From: Dawidia cretensis
GTDB lineage: Bacteria; Bacteroidota; Bacteroidia; Cytophagales; Cyclobacteriaceae
Reading direction: 5' to 3'
DNA: 64,000 nt
Assembly (NCBI RefSeq): GCF_018598175.1
Contig: NZ_JAHESE010000004.1
Span: 62,001 to 126,000 of the forward strand
The position numbers and the translations under genes are program-made. Below, piece after piece: positions 45,064-52,872 of the stretch (position 1 is the stretch's first letter; every line of letters begins with the position of its first letter). Under the pieces are notes generated by a model, which saw only the letters and a list, made by a program, of their open reading frames with translations, was not told the DNA's origin and made no database searches.

Positions 45064-45092
45064 CACCACCCGGCGTTTCGGCGCCTGGTGGG
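45064..45092 (+). terminator. Possible terminator hairpin after sugar dehydrogenase
   Basis: CACCACCCGGCG and CGCCTGGTGG can form a stem with one mismatch and a TTTCGG loop. There is only a weak T stretch after it, so termination is uncertain. Confidence 0.4.
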
Positions 45093-45117
45093 GATTTGTG
45101 TAGCGTGTTGTGTAGCG

Positions 45118-45336
45118 CTACGCAGTTGGCTCTGTTATAACACAACCTGCAGGATCCACATCTGTTCTGAGAACAGAAACAGTCTCATTTTTTATAATGC
45201 GGTCCTTCGAATCGACAGGATAGCCCTGGTATTTTTTATCGCCCGGGTCGGTCGCGAACGTTAGACAGTCGTCACTTTTGATAGCATACCGACGGTTATT
45301 GGAGTCGACAAAGATCATATAGGAAGTCGTGCTCAT
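45118..45336 (-). CDS. Small hypothetical protein
   Basis: 72 residues from the ATG at 45334-45336 (an alternative ATG at 45342 adds two residues). Begins MSTTSYMIFVDSNNRRYAIK, with a compact mixed sequence and a DPAGCVITEP tail. No signal, membrane helix or motif. Codon use looks coding and the frame is clean, but it is short and unknown. It lies between the sugar dehydrogenase and AlkB-like genes. Confidence 0.55.
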   Translation of the reverse strand: MSTTSYMIFVDSNNRRYAIKSDDCLTFATDPGDKKYQGYPVDSKDRIIKNETVSVLRTDVDPAGCVITEPTA

Positions 45337-45429
45337 AATCATAGATTTTAGCTGCACAGTAGGTCGATAAAAAATCAAGCCATCAGCGAAGAAGGTCAGG
45401 ACATCCGTTGTAAGCAGCCTAATGGTACA

Positions 45430-45993
45430 TTATATAAGTGTACGAAGTGTTATTGAATACCTGGTGGCTTTGACAGGCGCTATACTGTGCTGCCATTCCG
45501 ATCGGGCAGACCCATCGATCACGTAAAGCGACCGGCGTGCCACCGGCAATGAAATGACGGATTTCCTGCTTTGTTGTGCTTTGTCGTGTGGCCGGAATTT
45601 GAAAATACAATCTTCCAGTAATGAAATTCCAATAATTGTTTTGAATGGAGGGGCGTCGCGATGCCAGTTTATAACCGCTCCGGGTGGGTACTCGGTCAAT
45701 AACAGCTCCGCAATATCAGCCGTGTTTATACCTGAGAAGGCTGCAGCCCGGCGAAGCAACGGCTCGAAAAACGCAGGTATATCTTTTCCCTTTGACAGGC
45801 GGCGATTGTCAAAACTATAGTCATAACCGAAGCTTTCAGTTTTTCGTTTTGCCTCAAAGCCCTGAAAAATCATGGGCTTCAATGCGATAGTGTGTATGTG
45901 CTGCAACAGGGCTGCTTCTTCAGCGCTGGTGAGGAAGTCCGCCGCGTAGCGAAACCCGGAGGGCACCGGTAGTGTGTCAGGAAAAAGATCCAT
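45430..45993 (-). CDS. AlkB-like Fe(II)/2-oxoglutarate dioxygenase
   Basis: 187 residues. Start FPDTLPVPSGFRYAADFL, then TEYPPGAVINWHRDAPPFKT with the HxD iron ligands, a second His in SEWQHSIAP, and the 2-oxoglutarate-binding Arg in RYSITLRTLI. This is the compact bacterial AlkB group that removes alkyl lesions from DNA or RNA by oxidative demethylation. Whether it acts on DNA, RNA or protein is unknown. Monocistronic on the minus strand. Confidence 0.92.
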   Translation of the reverse strand: MDLFPDTLPVPSGFRYAADFLTSAEEAALLQHIHTIALKPMIFQGFEAKRKTESFGYDYSFDNRRLSKGKDIPAFFEPLLRRAAAFSGINTADIAELLLTEYPPGAVINWHRDAPPFKTIIGISLLEDCIFKFRPHDKAQQSRKSVISLPVARRSLYVIDGSARSEWQHSIAPVKATRYSITLRTLI

Positions 45994-46122
45994 ATAACAC
46001 GCCGTTAAAATGCGTGCCAGGCAACTGCGCTACGGGTATGGTAAGCGAAGCATTGCCAGCCTTATGCTGGAATAATATTTGAAGATCTAGCGGCTGCGAC
46101 TGGACGCTAATAGAATACAACT

Positions 46123-46320
46123 ATGGAACGTTGCAATATCAATCTTCTGATCGAGAAAACACTGCATCTCCTGCAGGATGAAATGAGCGACAAGGATGGC
46201 GAAACGCCAACTGCCGCCACGGTTGAAATTCAAAAACTAAGGGGTGATGATGGCAAAGTCTACAAGCTCTCCGTGAGAGTTGAGCTGTTCGAAAAACGGA
46301 GGAGCGGAAATGAAGGATGA
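46123..46320 (+). CDS. Small hypothetical protein
   Basis: 65 residues from the ATG at 46123. It reads MERCNINLLIEKTLHLLQDE, then a Thr/Ala-rich turn and a basic strand KVYKLSVRVELFEKRR. One short soluble domain; no recognisable family. Clean frame on the plus strand in a cluster of short genes. Real but unknown is my best reading; it could be spurious. Confidence 0.45.
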   Translation: MERCNINLLIEKTLHLLQDEMSDKDGETPTAATVEIQKLRGDDGKVYKLSVRVELFEKRRSGNEG

Positions 46321-46436
46321 TGGAAATGGCATAGGGACAATCAGTGCTCATCCCGCGAGTGGCAACAACCAACGTTGCGCACCCGGGGATCATAGCACTA
46401 CCTGTAGACCTTGGCAACCGCGCGGCGTCAAAGGTC

Positions 46437-46715
46437 CTACGCTGTTTCCGTTTTGTCGTGACCGCCGACTTTAACGAGCTTATTATAAATGCCGAAAAGG
46501 AGGAAGGGCGCAGCCCATTGGCCAACGAAAAGCGCCAGGTGGTTTTTTCCGGCGATCTTAAGGCCAAGCGATACCGCCATGGCCCCGACGGATGTCCAAA
46601 GGTAGGCGTCCGACGGCACCTTGGCGGTTTGCTCTTCTATCATTGTGGCAAGAGGCCCTTCCTTGTGTTTACTGCGACGATCCGTTCGCTGGGTGGTTAG
46701 CAATTCTGATTCCAT
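46437..46715 (-). CDS. Small membrane protein, hypothetical
   Basis: 92 residues. Two hydrophobic segments: LWTSVGAMAVSLGLKIAG and LALFVGQWAAPFLLFGIY, with a charged N-terminal arm (TDRRSKHKEGPLATMI) and a short tail. Resembles the short Bacteroidota membrane proteins with a PSDAYLW start; no function is known. Clean frame, own ATG at 46713-46715, no Shine-Dalgarno. Confidence 0.7.
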   Translation of the reverse strand: MESELLTTQRTDRRSKHKEGPLATMIEEQTAKVPSDAYLWTSVGAMAVSLGLKIAGKNHLALFVGQWAAPFLLFGIYNKLVKVGGHDKTETA

Positions 46716-46895
46716 GGTGTTAAAATTAAATGTTGAAAAATAGTTTTAAACGACCGTTTCGTGTCCGTCACAAAATTGGCCGGCGCATCCACGCACAGCC
46801 TATTACTCTAAATTCATACCGATGGCTAGTGGAAACGTATTGCAGCGACCGGCGGGGAAGTATAGGGTTAAAGTAAGAATCATCGTCTACACTGG

Positions 46896-47231
46896 TCACA
46901 GAATGCGGTCTTTAAACCGCATGTTGAACGCTCGCAGGAATATTTCAAAGTTCTCTAGTTTACGCTGCTCCCGCACATCGTTATCGCATAATGCTTGCGC
47001 GGCGATGGTTCCGTAAAAGTGGGTTCGGATTGACAGGAGCAAATGGTGAAAGAAGATCAGCCGTTTGTATTCCGGGTTGTTGCTCAGATCCATTTCGTCC
47101 GTGCCCGGGGAGCTATAGCCCGACTGAAAGTAAGCAATACATTCTTCTACCTGCTCGACAAGCAAGTCAATGTTGACATTCTCTTCTTTCAGGAGCTTTA
47201 CAAACTTTGGAAAGTGATGTGAGATACTCAT
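46896..47231 (-). CDS. Hypothetical alpha-helical protein
   Basis: 111 residues from the ATG at 47229-47231 (MSISHHFPKFVKLLKEENVN). Earlier in-frame ATGs exist (47316-47318, and further up to 47609), but the far upstream part overlaps the plus-strand gene at 47458-47676, which has a strong ribosome binding site, so the shorter start is chosen. Mostly helical with a KRLIFFHHLLLSIRTHFYG segment and QALCDNDVREQRKL. No family recognised. Confidence 0.5.
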   Translation of the reverse strand: MSISHHFPKFVKLLKEENVNIDLLVEQVEECIAYFQSGYSSPGTDEMDLSNNPEYKRLIFFHHLLLSIRTHFYGTIAAQALCDNDVREQRKLENFEIFLRAFNMRFKDRIL

Positions 47232-47457
47232 AAGCAGGGTTCTGTCGTGGTATAATACACCGGGTATGTAAGATCGAACTGGAAAATTATTCGGCGAAAT
47301 AGTAAAAAACGATGCCATCGGTGTATGAAAGTAAATGTGTTCCGGGTTTTTCCGGAGGAAATTATAATGGAAGGTAGCCGTCGCCACCAGGCACAACGAT
47401 GGATCTATACAGCGGACGGGCACCATTTTTTCGCGCGATCCCATAAAAGGAGGAACT

Positions 47458-47676
47458 ATGAAAGCAACAAAGAAAAGCAGCACTCCCATGGACCCGTCGG
47501 ATCCGCCGCGCGTCGGAACCGGGCCGCAGTCGGTCGCTCGTGAAAAACGAGGTGGAGAAACGTCTAAAAATTCAGGCGCGGGAACCGGCGAGGATATCTC
47601 TACGAACACACAGAAGCAAAAAGATCATAAGCAGCTGGGTGACGAAACCACGATCAGCGACGAAACGACAATTTGA
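47458..47676 (+). CDS. Small hydrophilic, disordered protein
   Basis: 72 residues from the ATG at 47458, preceded by AAGGAGGAAC (about 47448-47456), a very good Shine-Dalgarno. Composition is Lys, Gly, Ser, Thr and Pro with no hydrophobic core (STPMDPSDPPRVGTGP; QKQKDHKQLGDETTISDE), resembling short stress-induced hydrophilic proteins. A 13-bp-stem terminator follows the stop. Function unknown. Confidence 0.7.
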   Translation: MKATKKSSTPMDPSDPPRVGTGPQSVAREKRGGETSKNSGAGTGEDISTNTQKQKDHKQLGDETTISDETTI

Positions 47677-47700
47677 GTAACCTGCTGAACGAAAATGTAA

Positions 47701-47735
47701 AAAAGAAAGCGGGAAAGCCCGCTTTCTTTTTGTAT
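47701..47735 (+). terminator. Rho-independent terminator
   Basis: Perfect 13-bp stem AAAAGAAAGCGGG with CCCGCTTTCTTTT (47701-47713, 47718-47730), loop AAAG, then T residues. It ends the small hydrophilic gene on the plus strand. The A-run on the other side could serve minus-strand transcription too. Confidence 0.9.
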
Positions 47736-47962
47736 AGCCAGGGAACAGTTTCCTCATTGTGCGCGGAAGTTTACACGTGTTATTGACTGCTCGCTGGGTA
47801 AGATCATCTACGCGAATGCGTTCTCCTCAACTGTTGCGGTATATGTTGCTGGTGAGGTATCAGGGATTACCCGGACTGTTGGACGATGAAATATGGAATA
47901 ATAGCGGATACGTAGCTGCGGATTATTAAGCTGCGCGGCCACGCATCCGCCAAAAAGCATTG

Positions 47963-48172
47963 TTAATTACTACCCGGGTTCTTTTGTTTTCCCCCGCCCG
48001 TGTTCTTGTGGGCTGTGCTCGCTTCATGCGACTTTTGATGCTCCCGCTTGGCGGTTTCAGGGTCAAGCTTGTCTGCACCGCGCTCGCTTTTAGCGCGTTC
48101 GTTTATCGCTTCGTCGACAGCTTTTTGGTGACCGGTAAAGCTCTCACCGGGATTTTCATGTTTCTTGCTCAT
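47963..48172 (-). CDS. Small hydrophilic protein, hypothetical
   Basis: 69 residues, highly charged: MSKKHENPGESFTGHQKAVD, then INERAKSERGADKLDPETAK and a Lys/Gly/His-rich tail. No hydrophobic core; probably disordered or stress-related, like its neighbour at 47458. Clean frame with ATG at 48170-48172. Function unknown. Confidence 0.6.
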   Translation of the reverse strand: MSKKHENPGESFTGHQKAVDEAINERAKSERGADKLDPETAKREHQKSHEASTAHKNTGGGKQKNPGSN

Positions 48173-48349
48173 AAATGTATTGTTTCTTACAATAGCTGTA
48201 AAGTCGTGCCAGCGTGAGCAGAGAATGCCCTTGGAAGCTTCGGGATGATCTATACCCCTTTTGGGTAGTTAAACTTAATTAGTGCAAGTTCCGCTGGGCC
48301 GATCGTGCCGATGTTGCTATATTTCTAGCAATCATTTCATGACACGTCC

Positions 48350-49168
48350 ATGCCATTCTTCAAGACATTCATTATAACGACTACAAGTATCTTACTGTTG
48401 ACCGCCGCCTTCGCCCAAATGCCGTCGACGCCCACCGCGAAAGCTCCGCCCGCCATTATCTGCCTGACGTATGATGATGCCCTGCCATCCCAACTGGAAA
48501 ACGTGATCCCGCAGCTGAACGCGCTCCACCTGAAAGCTACATTCTTCATCAATTCAATACCCGGCAGCTCCGACCAGCTCGGCCATGGCTCGCCGTCGCT
48601 GATCGCCTGGAAGGCAGCCGCGGCCCAAGGGCATGAGTTGGCTAATCACACATTGTTTCATCCATGCCCGCAGAAGCTCGGTTGGGAAAAGGACGTTTCG
48701 TTGGAAACCTACACGCTCGACATGCTCCTGTCAGAAATAAAAACGATGCATGCTTATCTGGACGCTATAACAGGTAAAAAGAAAAAAAGAAGCTTCGCTT
48801 ATCCCTGCAACGAAACTGCCTTGAACGGCGTCGATTATACCGCTGCCCTTCGCAAGCTGGGGGTAGTGTCCTATGGGCGCACCGGCGGCGATCAGCAAAG
48901 TATTATCACGGACGTTAACCATACAGACGACCTGAAGATGCCCAGCTGGCATGTCATGGAGGGCACCTCCGGCGAAGCGATGATCGCGTTTGTCGAAAAA
49001 ACAATGCAGTCAAACGGCCTTGGAATCTTTCAATTTCACGACGTGGGCGGCGCGTTATTCAATGTGTCCAAAGAAGCCCACCAAAAATTACTCGACTACC
49101 TGCACGACAATGCACATCGGGTCCGCGTGCTCACATTCTCCGACGCCGTTGCGGAAATGAAGAGATAA
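48350..49168 (+). CDS. Polysaccharide deacetylase (NodB/CE4-type) family protein
   Basis: 272 residues. Signal peptide (TTTSILLLTAAFAQ), then the CE4 fold: ICLTYDDALPSQLEN with the Asp pair, HELANHTLFHP with the His pair, a FAYPCNETAL segment and IFQFHDVGGALF with the catalytic His. Metal-dependent removal of N- or O-acetyl groups from cell-wall or extracellular polysaccharides is expected. Exported, monocistronic. Substrate not predictable. Confidence 0.9.
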   Translation: MPFFKTFIITTTSILLLTAAFAQMPSTPTAKAPPAIICLTYDDALPSQLENVIPQLNALHLKATFFINSIPGSSDQLGHGSPSLIAWKAAAAQGHELANHTLFHPCPQKLGWEKDVSLETYTLDMLLSEIKTMHAYLDAITGKKKKRSFAYPCNETALNGVDYTAALRKLGVVSYGRTGGDQQSIITDVNHTDDLKMPSWHVMEGTSGEAMIAFVEKTMQSNGLGIFQFHDVGGALFNVSKEAHQKLLDYLHDNAHRVRVLTFSDAVAEMKR

Positions 49169-49686
49169 GAATTAATCCTGCTTCCGGGAAACGTCCGGTA
49201 TCATATTCTCAACGCTTACCAGGCGGAGGTCGGTCAGCCGATGCTGTTTTAAATGTAATTCGAACAGTACTCGGATTGAAAAATAAGTGTTTATAAAACG
49301 TATTATATAGACGTCGGCAGCCAATCTAAGATGTACATACAAGGATTTTGTTTAGTAGACTGTTCTATCCTTATTTTTGACCGTTAATACCCGCCGATGC
49401 TTAACAATTGATGTATACACGTTATATTAGTTGTATAAGCGCCGCGGTAGTTAAGTGTAATGCGTGGCGCATCTCGATAAATGTCTGCGGAACGCAGTTC
49501 CGCAAGAAGGTAAATAATTTGTCTGCGATACACTTAAAGTTATTGTTATGATCTACGTTTTGTTATTCATTCTTGGTTCCCGGCTTGGCTATCGGCAACA
49601 CACTGACCCACCGCCTTCGCATTTCTGACAAATGCCGGCAGTGCGCCGCATGAACATTCTTATTCCGTTTTATTATTCAAAAAGCT
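49169..49686 (+). other. 518-bp intergenic region upstream of T9SS gene
   Basis: No gene supported; the only short frame near the T9SS start (from 49549) encodes an unconvincing 26-residue peptide. The region holds a perfect hairpin, TGCGGAAC-GCA-GTTCCGCA at 49486-49504, and AT-rich sequence with several possible promoters for the T9SS gene at 49687; none is clear. The hairpin may belong to a leader RNA. Confidence 0.5.
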
Positions 49687-52071
49687 ATGAAAGCACGTTT
49701 TACCCTATATCTATATTTACTCACAGCACTATGCCTGCCTGCGGTAGCACAAGTAACCCGCTATTGGGTCGGTACGTCGGTATACCAGAATAACTTCCAC
49801 GCAGCCGCAGACCTCGCGGATTGGTCGCTGATCGAAAACAACGGCACCGGCAGTTGGACGATGACCGATCACGGCAGCGCGGTCCTTCGTGTCGACAATG
49901 TCGCGGGCGCCTATGCGGTGCGACTGTTTGGTGTCAACGGTTCGGCTGTACGGCTGTTGCCATTGGACCGGGTCAACGGCGTGGTAGAATTCCAGGTGCT
50001 TGCGCTGACCGGCGGTGACCAGCGCTTCTTTCTCCAGGCGCAAGAGTTCAATGCGAGCGGGGTATATATCACCGAGCAAAACATTCTTCCGTCCAGCGCC
50101 ACACCCGGCTACTACTCCGTAAACATGAGTGCTATCACCTGGAACCCGGCAACGACGCAGGTGCGGTTTATGATCGCCGCGGCAAATTATTCCGGCCAGC
50201 AGGGCACCGTTGAATTCAATTATTTCAACTATAGTAATACCATTAAAAGCTGGAGCAATGCGTCCAACTGGTCGGCCACGTCCGGCGGGCCGGGTGGTGC
50301 CTCAGTCCCTGGCGCCAGCGACCATGCCATGTTTAACGGCGCCTCGGGCACACACGGCCTCTGCTTTCTGGCTGCACCGGTGACGGTTAACAACCTGACG
50401 ATAAGTGGTTACGCGGGAACCATAGATTTGCGTGGCTACAGTTTGACTGTCAACGGCGCCGCTTCCCTGGGTTCGGGCAATATCACGGTGACCGGCGGCG
50501 GCACATCGCTTACCCTCAATACAACGGGTACTACCACCTTTAACGGCACGGTATTCCAGGTTGGTATTACGGGCACTACCGGCCGGCTGTTCCTCCACGG
50601 CAGCACCTTTTACGGCGATGTCAACCTGATCCGTACCAGTTTCCTAAGCGATGACAGTAATGGCGGCAACGTATTTTACGGCGCCGCGACATTTACAAAT
50701 ACCGGCAGCGGCCGCCTGCGCATGGCCTCGACCACGGGCGATGTGTTTTACGGCCCCGTATCATTGGTTCGAACCTCGGGCACGCTACAATTTGCCTACG
50801 TCGGCACGACGACATTGCACGGCAATCTTTCAACCAATACCAACCATGCCAGCAGCCTGACGTCCGGTGCCGGTGGCGGTTCTATTGCGTTCTCCGGCAC
50901 GAACGCGCAGACAATCTCGTATACGCCAGGCTCCGCGGCGCCAACGTTCTCAAGGCTGATCGTAAACAAAAGTGCAAATACCCTCACGCTTGCCGCCCCG
51001 GTGACGATTAGCACGGCCGCTACGTTCACCGCGGGTGTCGTGGAGACAACCGGCAGCAATCCACTGATCTTCGATGGATGGGCTACTACGGCGGGTGCCA
51101 GCAATGCCAGCTATGTAGACGGACCGGTACGAAAAGTATTGGGACTGCTCGAAGGGTTTACGTTTCCCATCGGCGACGGCGGGCTATACCGGCCGGCCGG
51201 CATCAGCGCAATTCTTGGCGGAACCTACACGGCGCAATACTTTAAAGCGGCACAGGCATACGGATCAAACAAAGTCGCCGGACTGGCAACGGTAAGTCAA
51301 TGCGAATACTGGAACATCGATCGCAACGCCGGTTTGGAAGCGTCGTTAACACTCACCTGGCAGTCTGCTACATGCTCCAGCTCCAACTATATCACCAATA
51401 TATCAGCTCTGCGTGTTGCACACTGGAACGGGAGTCAGTGGGAGATCATGCCGCTTGAATTAGGGTCGCCGGCCGGCAATGCCGCCGCCGGAACAGTGTC
51501 GACCCTGTCGATCGCCTCCTTCAGTCCGTTTACACTGGGTTCTACGTCACCGGCCAACCCGCTGCCCGTGACGTGGGAAGATTTCCGCGGCGTTACCGAT
51601 AATGGCAAGGCGGTGCTGGAATGGACCACCGCCTCCGAAAAGAATAACGCCTTCTTCGAAGTACAACGGTCGGCGTCCGGCAAGGAATTTACGGCGATCG
51701 GCATCGTGCCCGGCCATGGCACCACGACGGAAAAACAGGCGTATACCTTTACCGATCCCGAGCTGTTGATGGAGCCGATGTATTACCGCCTGCGGCAGGT
51801 TGACTACGACGGTAACGAAGATTATTCCGACGTGATCCGCGTGCGAATCCCTTCCGAGGTCGACCGGCAGCCACTTCGCCTGTATCCTAATCCGGCCACG
51901 GCGCCGGTAGTATACCTCAACAAGCGCACGTCGGTCGTTGTTACTAACATGCTCGGGCGTACGATGTATACAGCGGCAGAGGTGCAACAGATCGATACGT
52001 CCGGCTGGCCGGCGGGAGTATACCATGTCACCGACGCCTTTGGCCAGCACGCCGCACTCGTCGTGCCGTGA
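49687..52071 (+). CDS. Secreted T9SS type A C-terminal domain protein
   Basis: 794 residues. Signal peptide (LLTALCLPAVAQ). Repeated short beta strands of an adhesin/beta-helix type (TVNNLTISGYAGTIDLRGYS, TFTNTGSGRLRMASTTGDV), WSNASNW blocks and a Ser/Thr/Gly-rich body. The C-terminus is the type A T9SS sorting domain: RLRQVDYDGNEDYSDV, LRLYPNPAT, VVVTNMLGRTMY, IDTSGWPAGVYHV. Exported through T9SS and attached or released. No enzymatic motif; surface structure or adhesion is likely. Its own promoter is not obvious. Confidence 0.9.
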   Translation: MKARFTLYLYLLTALCLPAVAQVTRYWVGTSVYQNNFHAAADLADWSLIENNGTGSWTMTDHGSAVLRVDNVAGAYAVRLFGVNGSAVRLLPLDRVNGVVEFQVLALTGGDQRFFLQAQEFNASGVYITEQNILPSSATPGYYSVNMSAITWNPATTQVRFMIAAANYSGQQGTVEFNYFNYSNTIKSWSNASNWSATSGGPGGASVPGASDHAMFNGASGTHGLCFLAAPVTVNNLTISGYAGTIDLRGYSLTVNGAASLGSGNITVTGGGTSLTLNTTGTTTFNGTVFQVGITGTTGRLFLHGSTFYGDVNLIRTSFLSDDSNGGNVFYGAATFTNTGSGRLRMASTTGDVFYGPVSLVRTSGTLQFAYVGTTTLHGNLSTNTNHASSLTSGAGGGSIAFSGTNAQTISYTPGSAAPTFSRLIVNKSANTLTLAAPVTISTAATFTAGVVETTGSNPLIFDGWATTAGASNASYVDGPVRKVLGLLEGFTFPIGDGGLYRPAGISAILGGTYTAQYFKAAQAYGSNKVAGLATVSQCEYWNIDRNAGLEASLTLTWQSATCSSSNYITNISALRVAHWNGSQWEIMPLELGSPAGNAAAGTVSTLSIASFSPFTLGSTSPANPLPVTWEDFRGVTDNGKAVLEWTTASEKNNAFFEVQRSASGKEFTAIGIVPGHGTTTEKQAYTFTDPELLMEPMYYRLRQVDYDGNEDYSDVIRVRIPSEVDRQPLRLYPNPATAPVVYLNKRTSVVVTNMLGRTMYTAAEVQQIDTSGWPAGVYHVTDAFGQHAALVVP

Positions 52072-52130
52072 GAAGCGATGCAGGCTACGCGATGGCAGCA
52101 CGAACCCTCCCTGGGCGTGCCCGAACCCTT

Positions 52131-52721
52131 TCAGCTCTCCTGGCTATAGTTTGATGTTCCCTGTAGCATGAGCGAGAGCGTTTGACCCAGCAAATGCGGA
52201 GCGGCAATTTCTTCCGGTTGGTCGGCATCGATGGCCGCTCGTGGCATCGAGCTATATTTAGAGGACTCCGGATCCTGTGCCAATACCATGCCTCCGCATT
52301 TCTGGATAGCCTGAACGCCGCGCGCCCCGTCATTGCCCATGCCGGATAAGATAATGGCGATCGCGTTTTTCCGTTGATCCGTTGCCAGGGAAAAAAGAAA
52401 TTCATCGATGGCTTTAAAGACAGGCTCGGAAGGATGCCTTTCGTACACGCTAATAACGCCTTCGTGTAAGTCTGCGCTCATGTATGCGGGCAGGACATAA
52501 ATATTGCCTGCCCGGGGTACTGTCTGACCCTGCAGTACATAAACCGGCAAGCTTGTTACTGCCGAGAGGGTCGGCTGAAGCGATGATGGCGTGTCCCGCG
52601 GCAGGTGTGTTACAACAACGAAGGCCAGGTCGGGGATCTGCGGTAAAGACGAAAAGAACTCTTTCAGTGCTCTCAGCCCACCAGCCGAAACACCTATGGC
52701 TGCAATTCTGGTTGTTCCCAT
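52131..52721 (-). CDS. Stand-alone CheB-type methylesterase domain protein
   Basis: 196 residues. CheB catalytic domain without a REC domain: Ser12 in IGVSAGGL, His39 in VVVTHLPRD, Asp131 in LSGMGNDGARG. No CheR, MCP or CheA partner is visible in the window; the neighbour is the large PAS kinase divergent from it. Solo CheBs often work with CheR-PAS hybrid proteins. Cytoplasmic methylesterase/deamidase; target unknown. Confidence 0.93.
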   Translation of the reverse strand: MGTTRIAAIGVSAGGLRALKEFFSSLPQIPDLAFVVVTHLPRDTPSSLQPTLSAVTSLPVYVLQGQTVPRAGNIYVLPAYMSADLHEGVISVYERHPSEPVFKAIDEFLFSLATDQRKNAIAIILSGMGNDGARGVQAIQKCGGMVLAQDPESSKYSSMPRAAIDADQPEEIAAPHLLGQTLSLMLQGTSNYSQES

Positions 52722-52872
52722 TCGGGATGTAGCGTAAATTCTATGCCAACGAACACGCAGACAAGCTCCGGATCCTCGAAAAGCAACGTTTATAACAATC
52801 CATCAACCCGATAAAAGTGTTGGCGCAGTTCTTTAACGGGCTTAAATATTATACTAAACCAACAAGTCAACG

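Noticed and set aside
47325-47543. Plus-strand frame with GGAGGAA before an internal ATG (about 47370)
   Set aside because: Translation looks non-coding and overlaps the better supported gene at 47458 in another frame.
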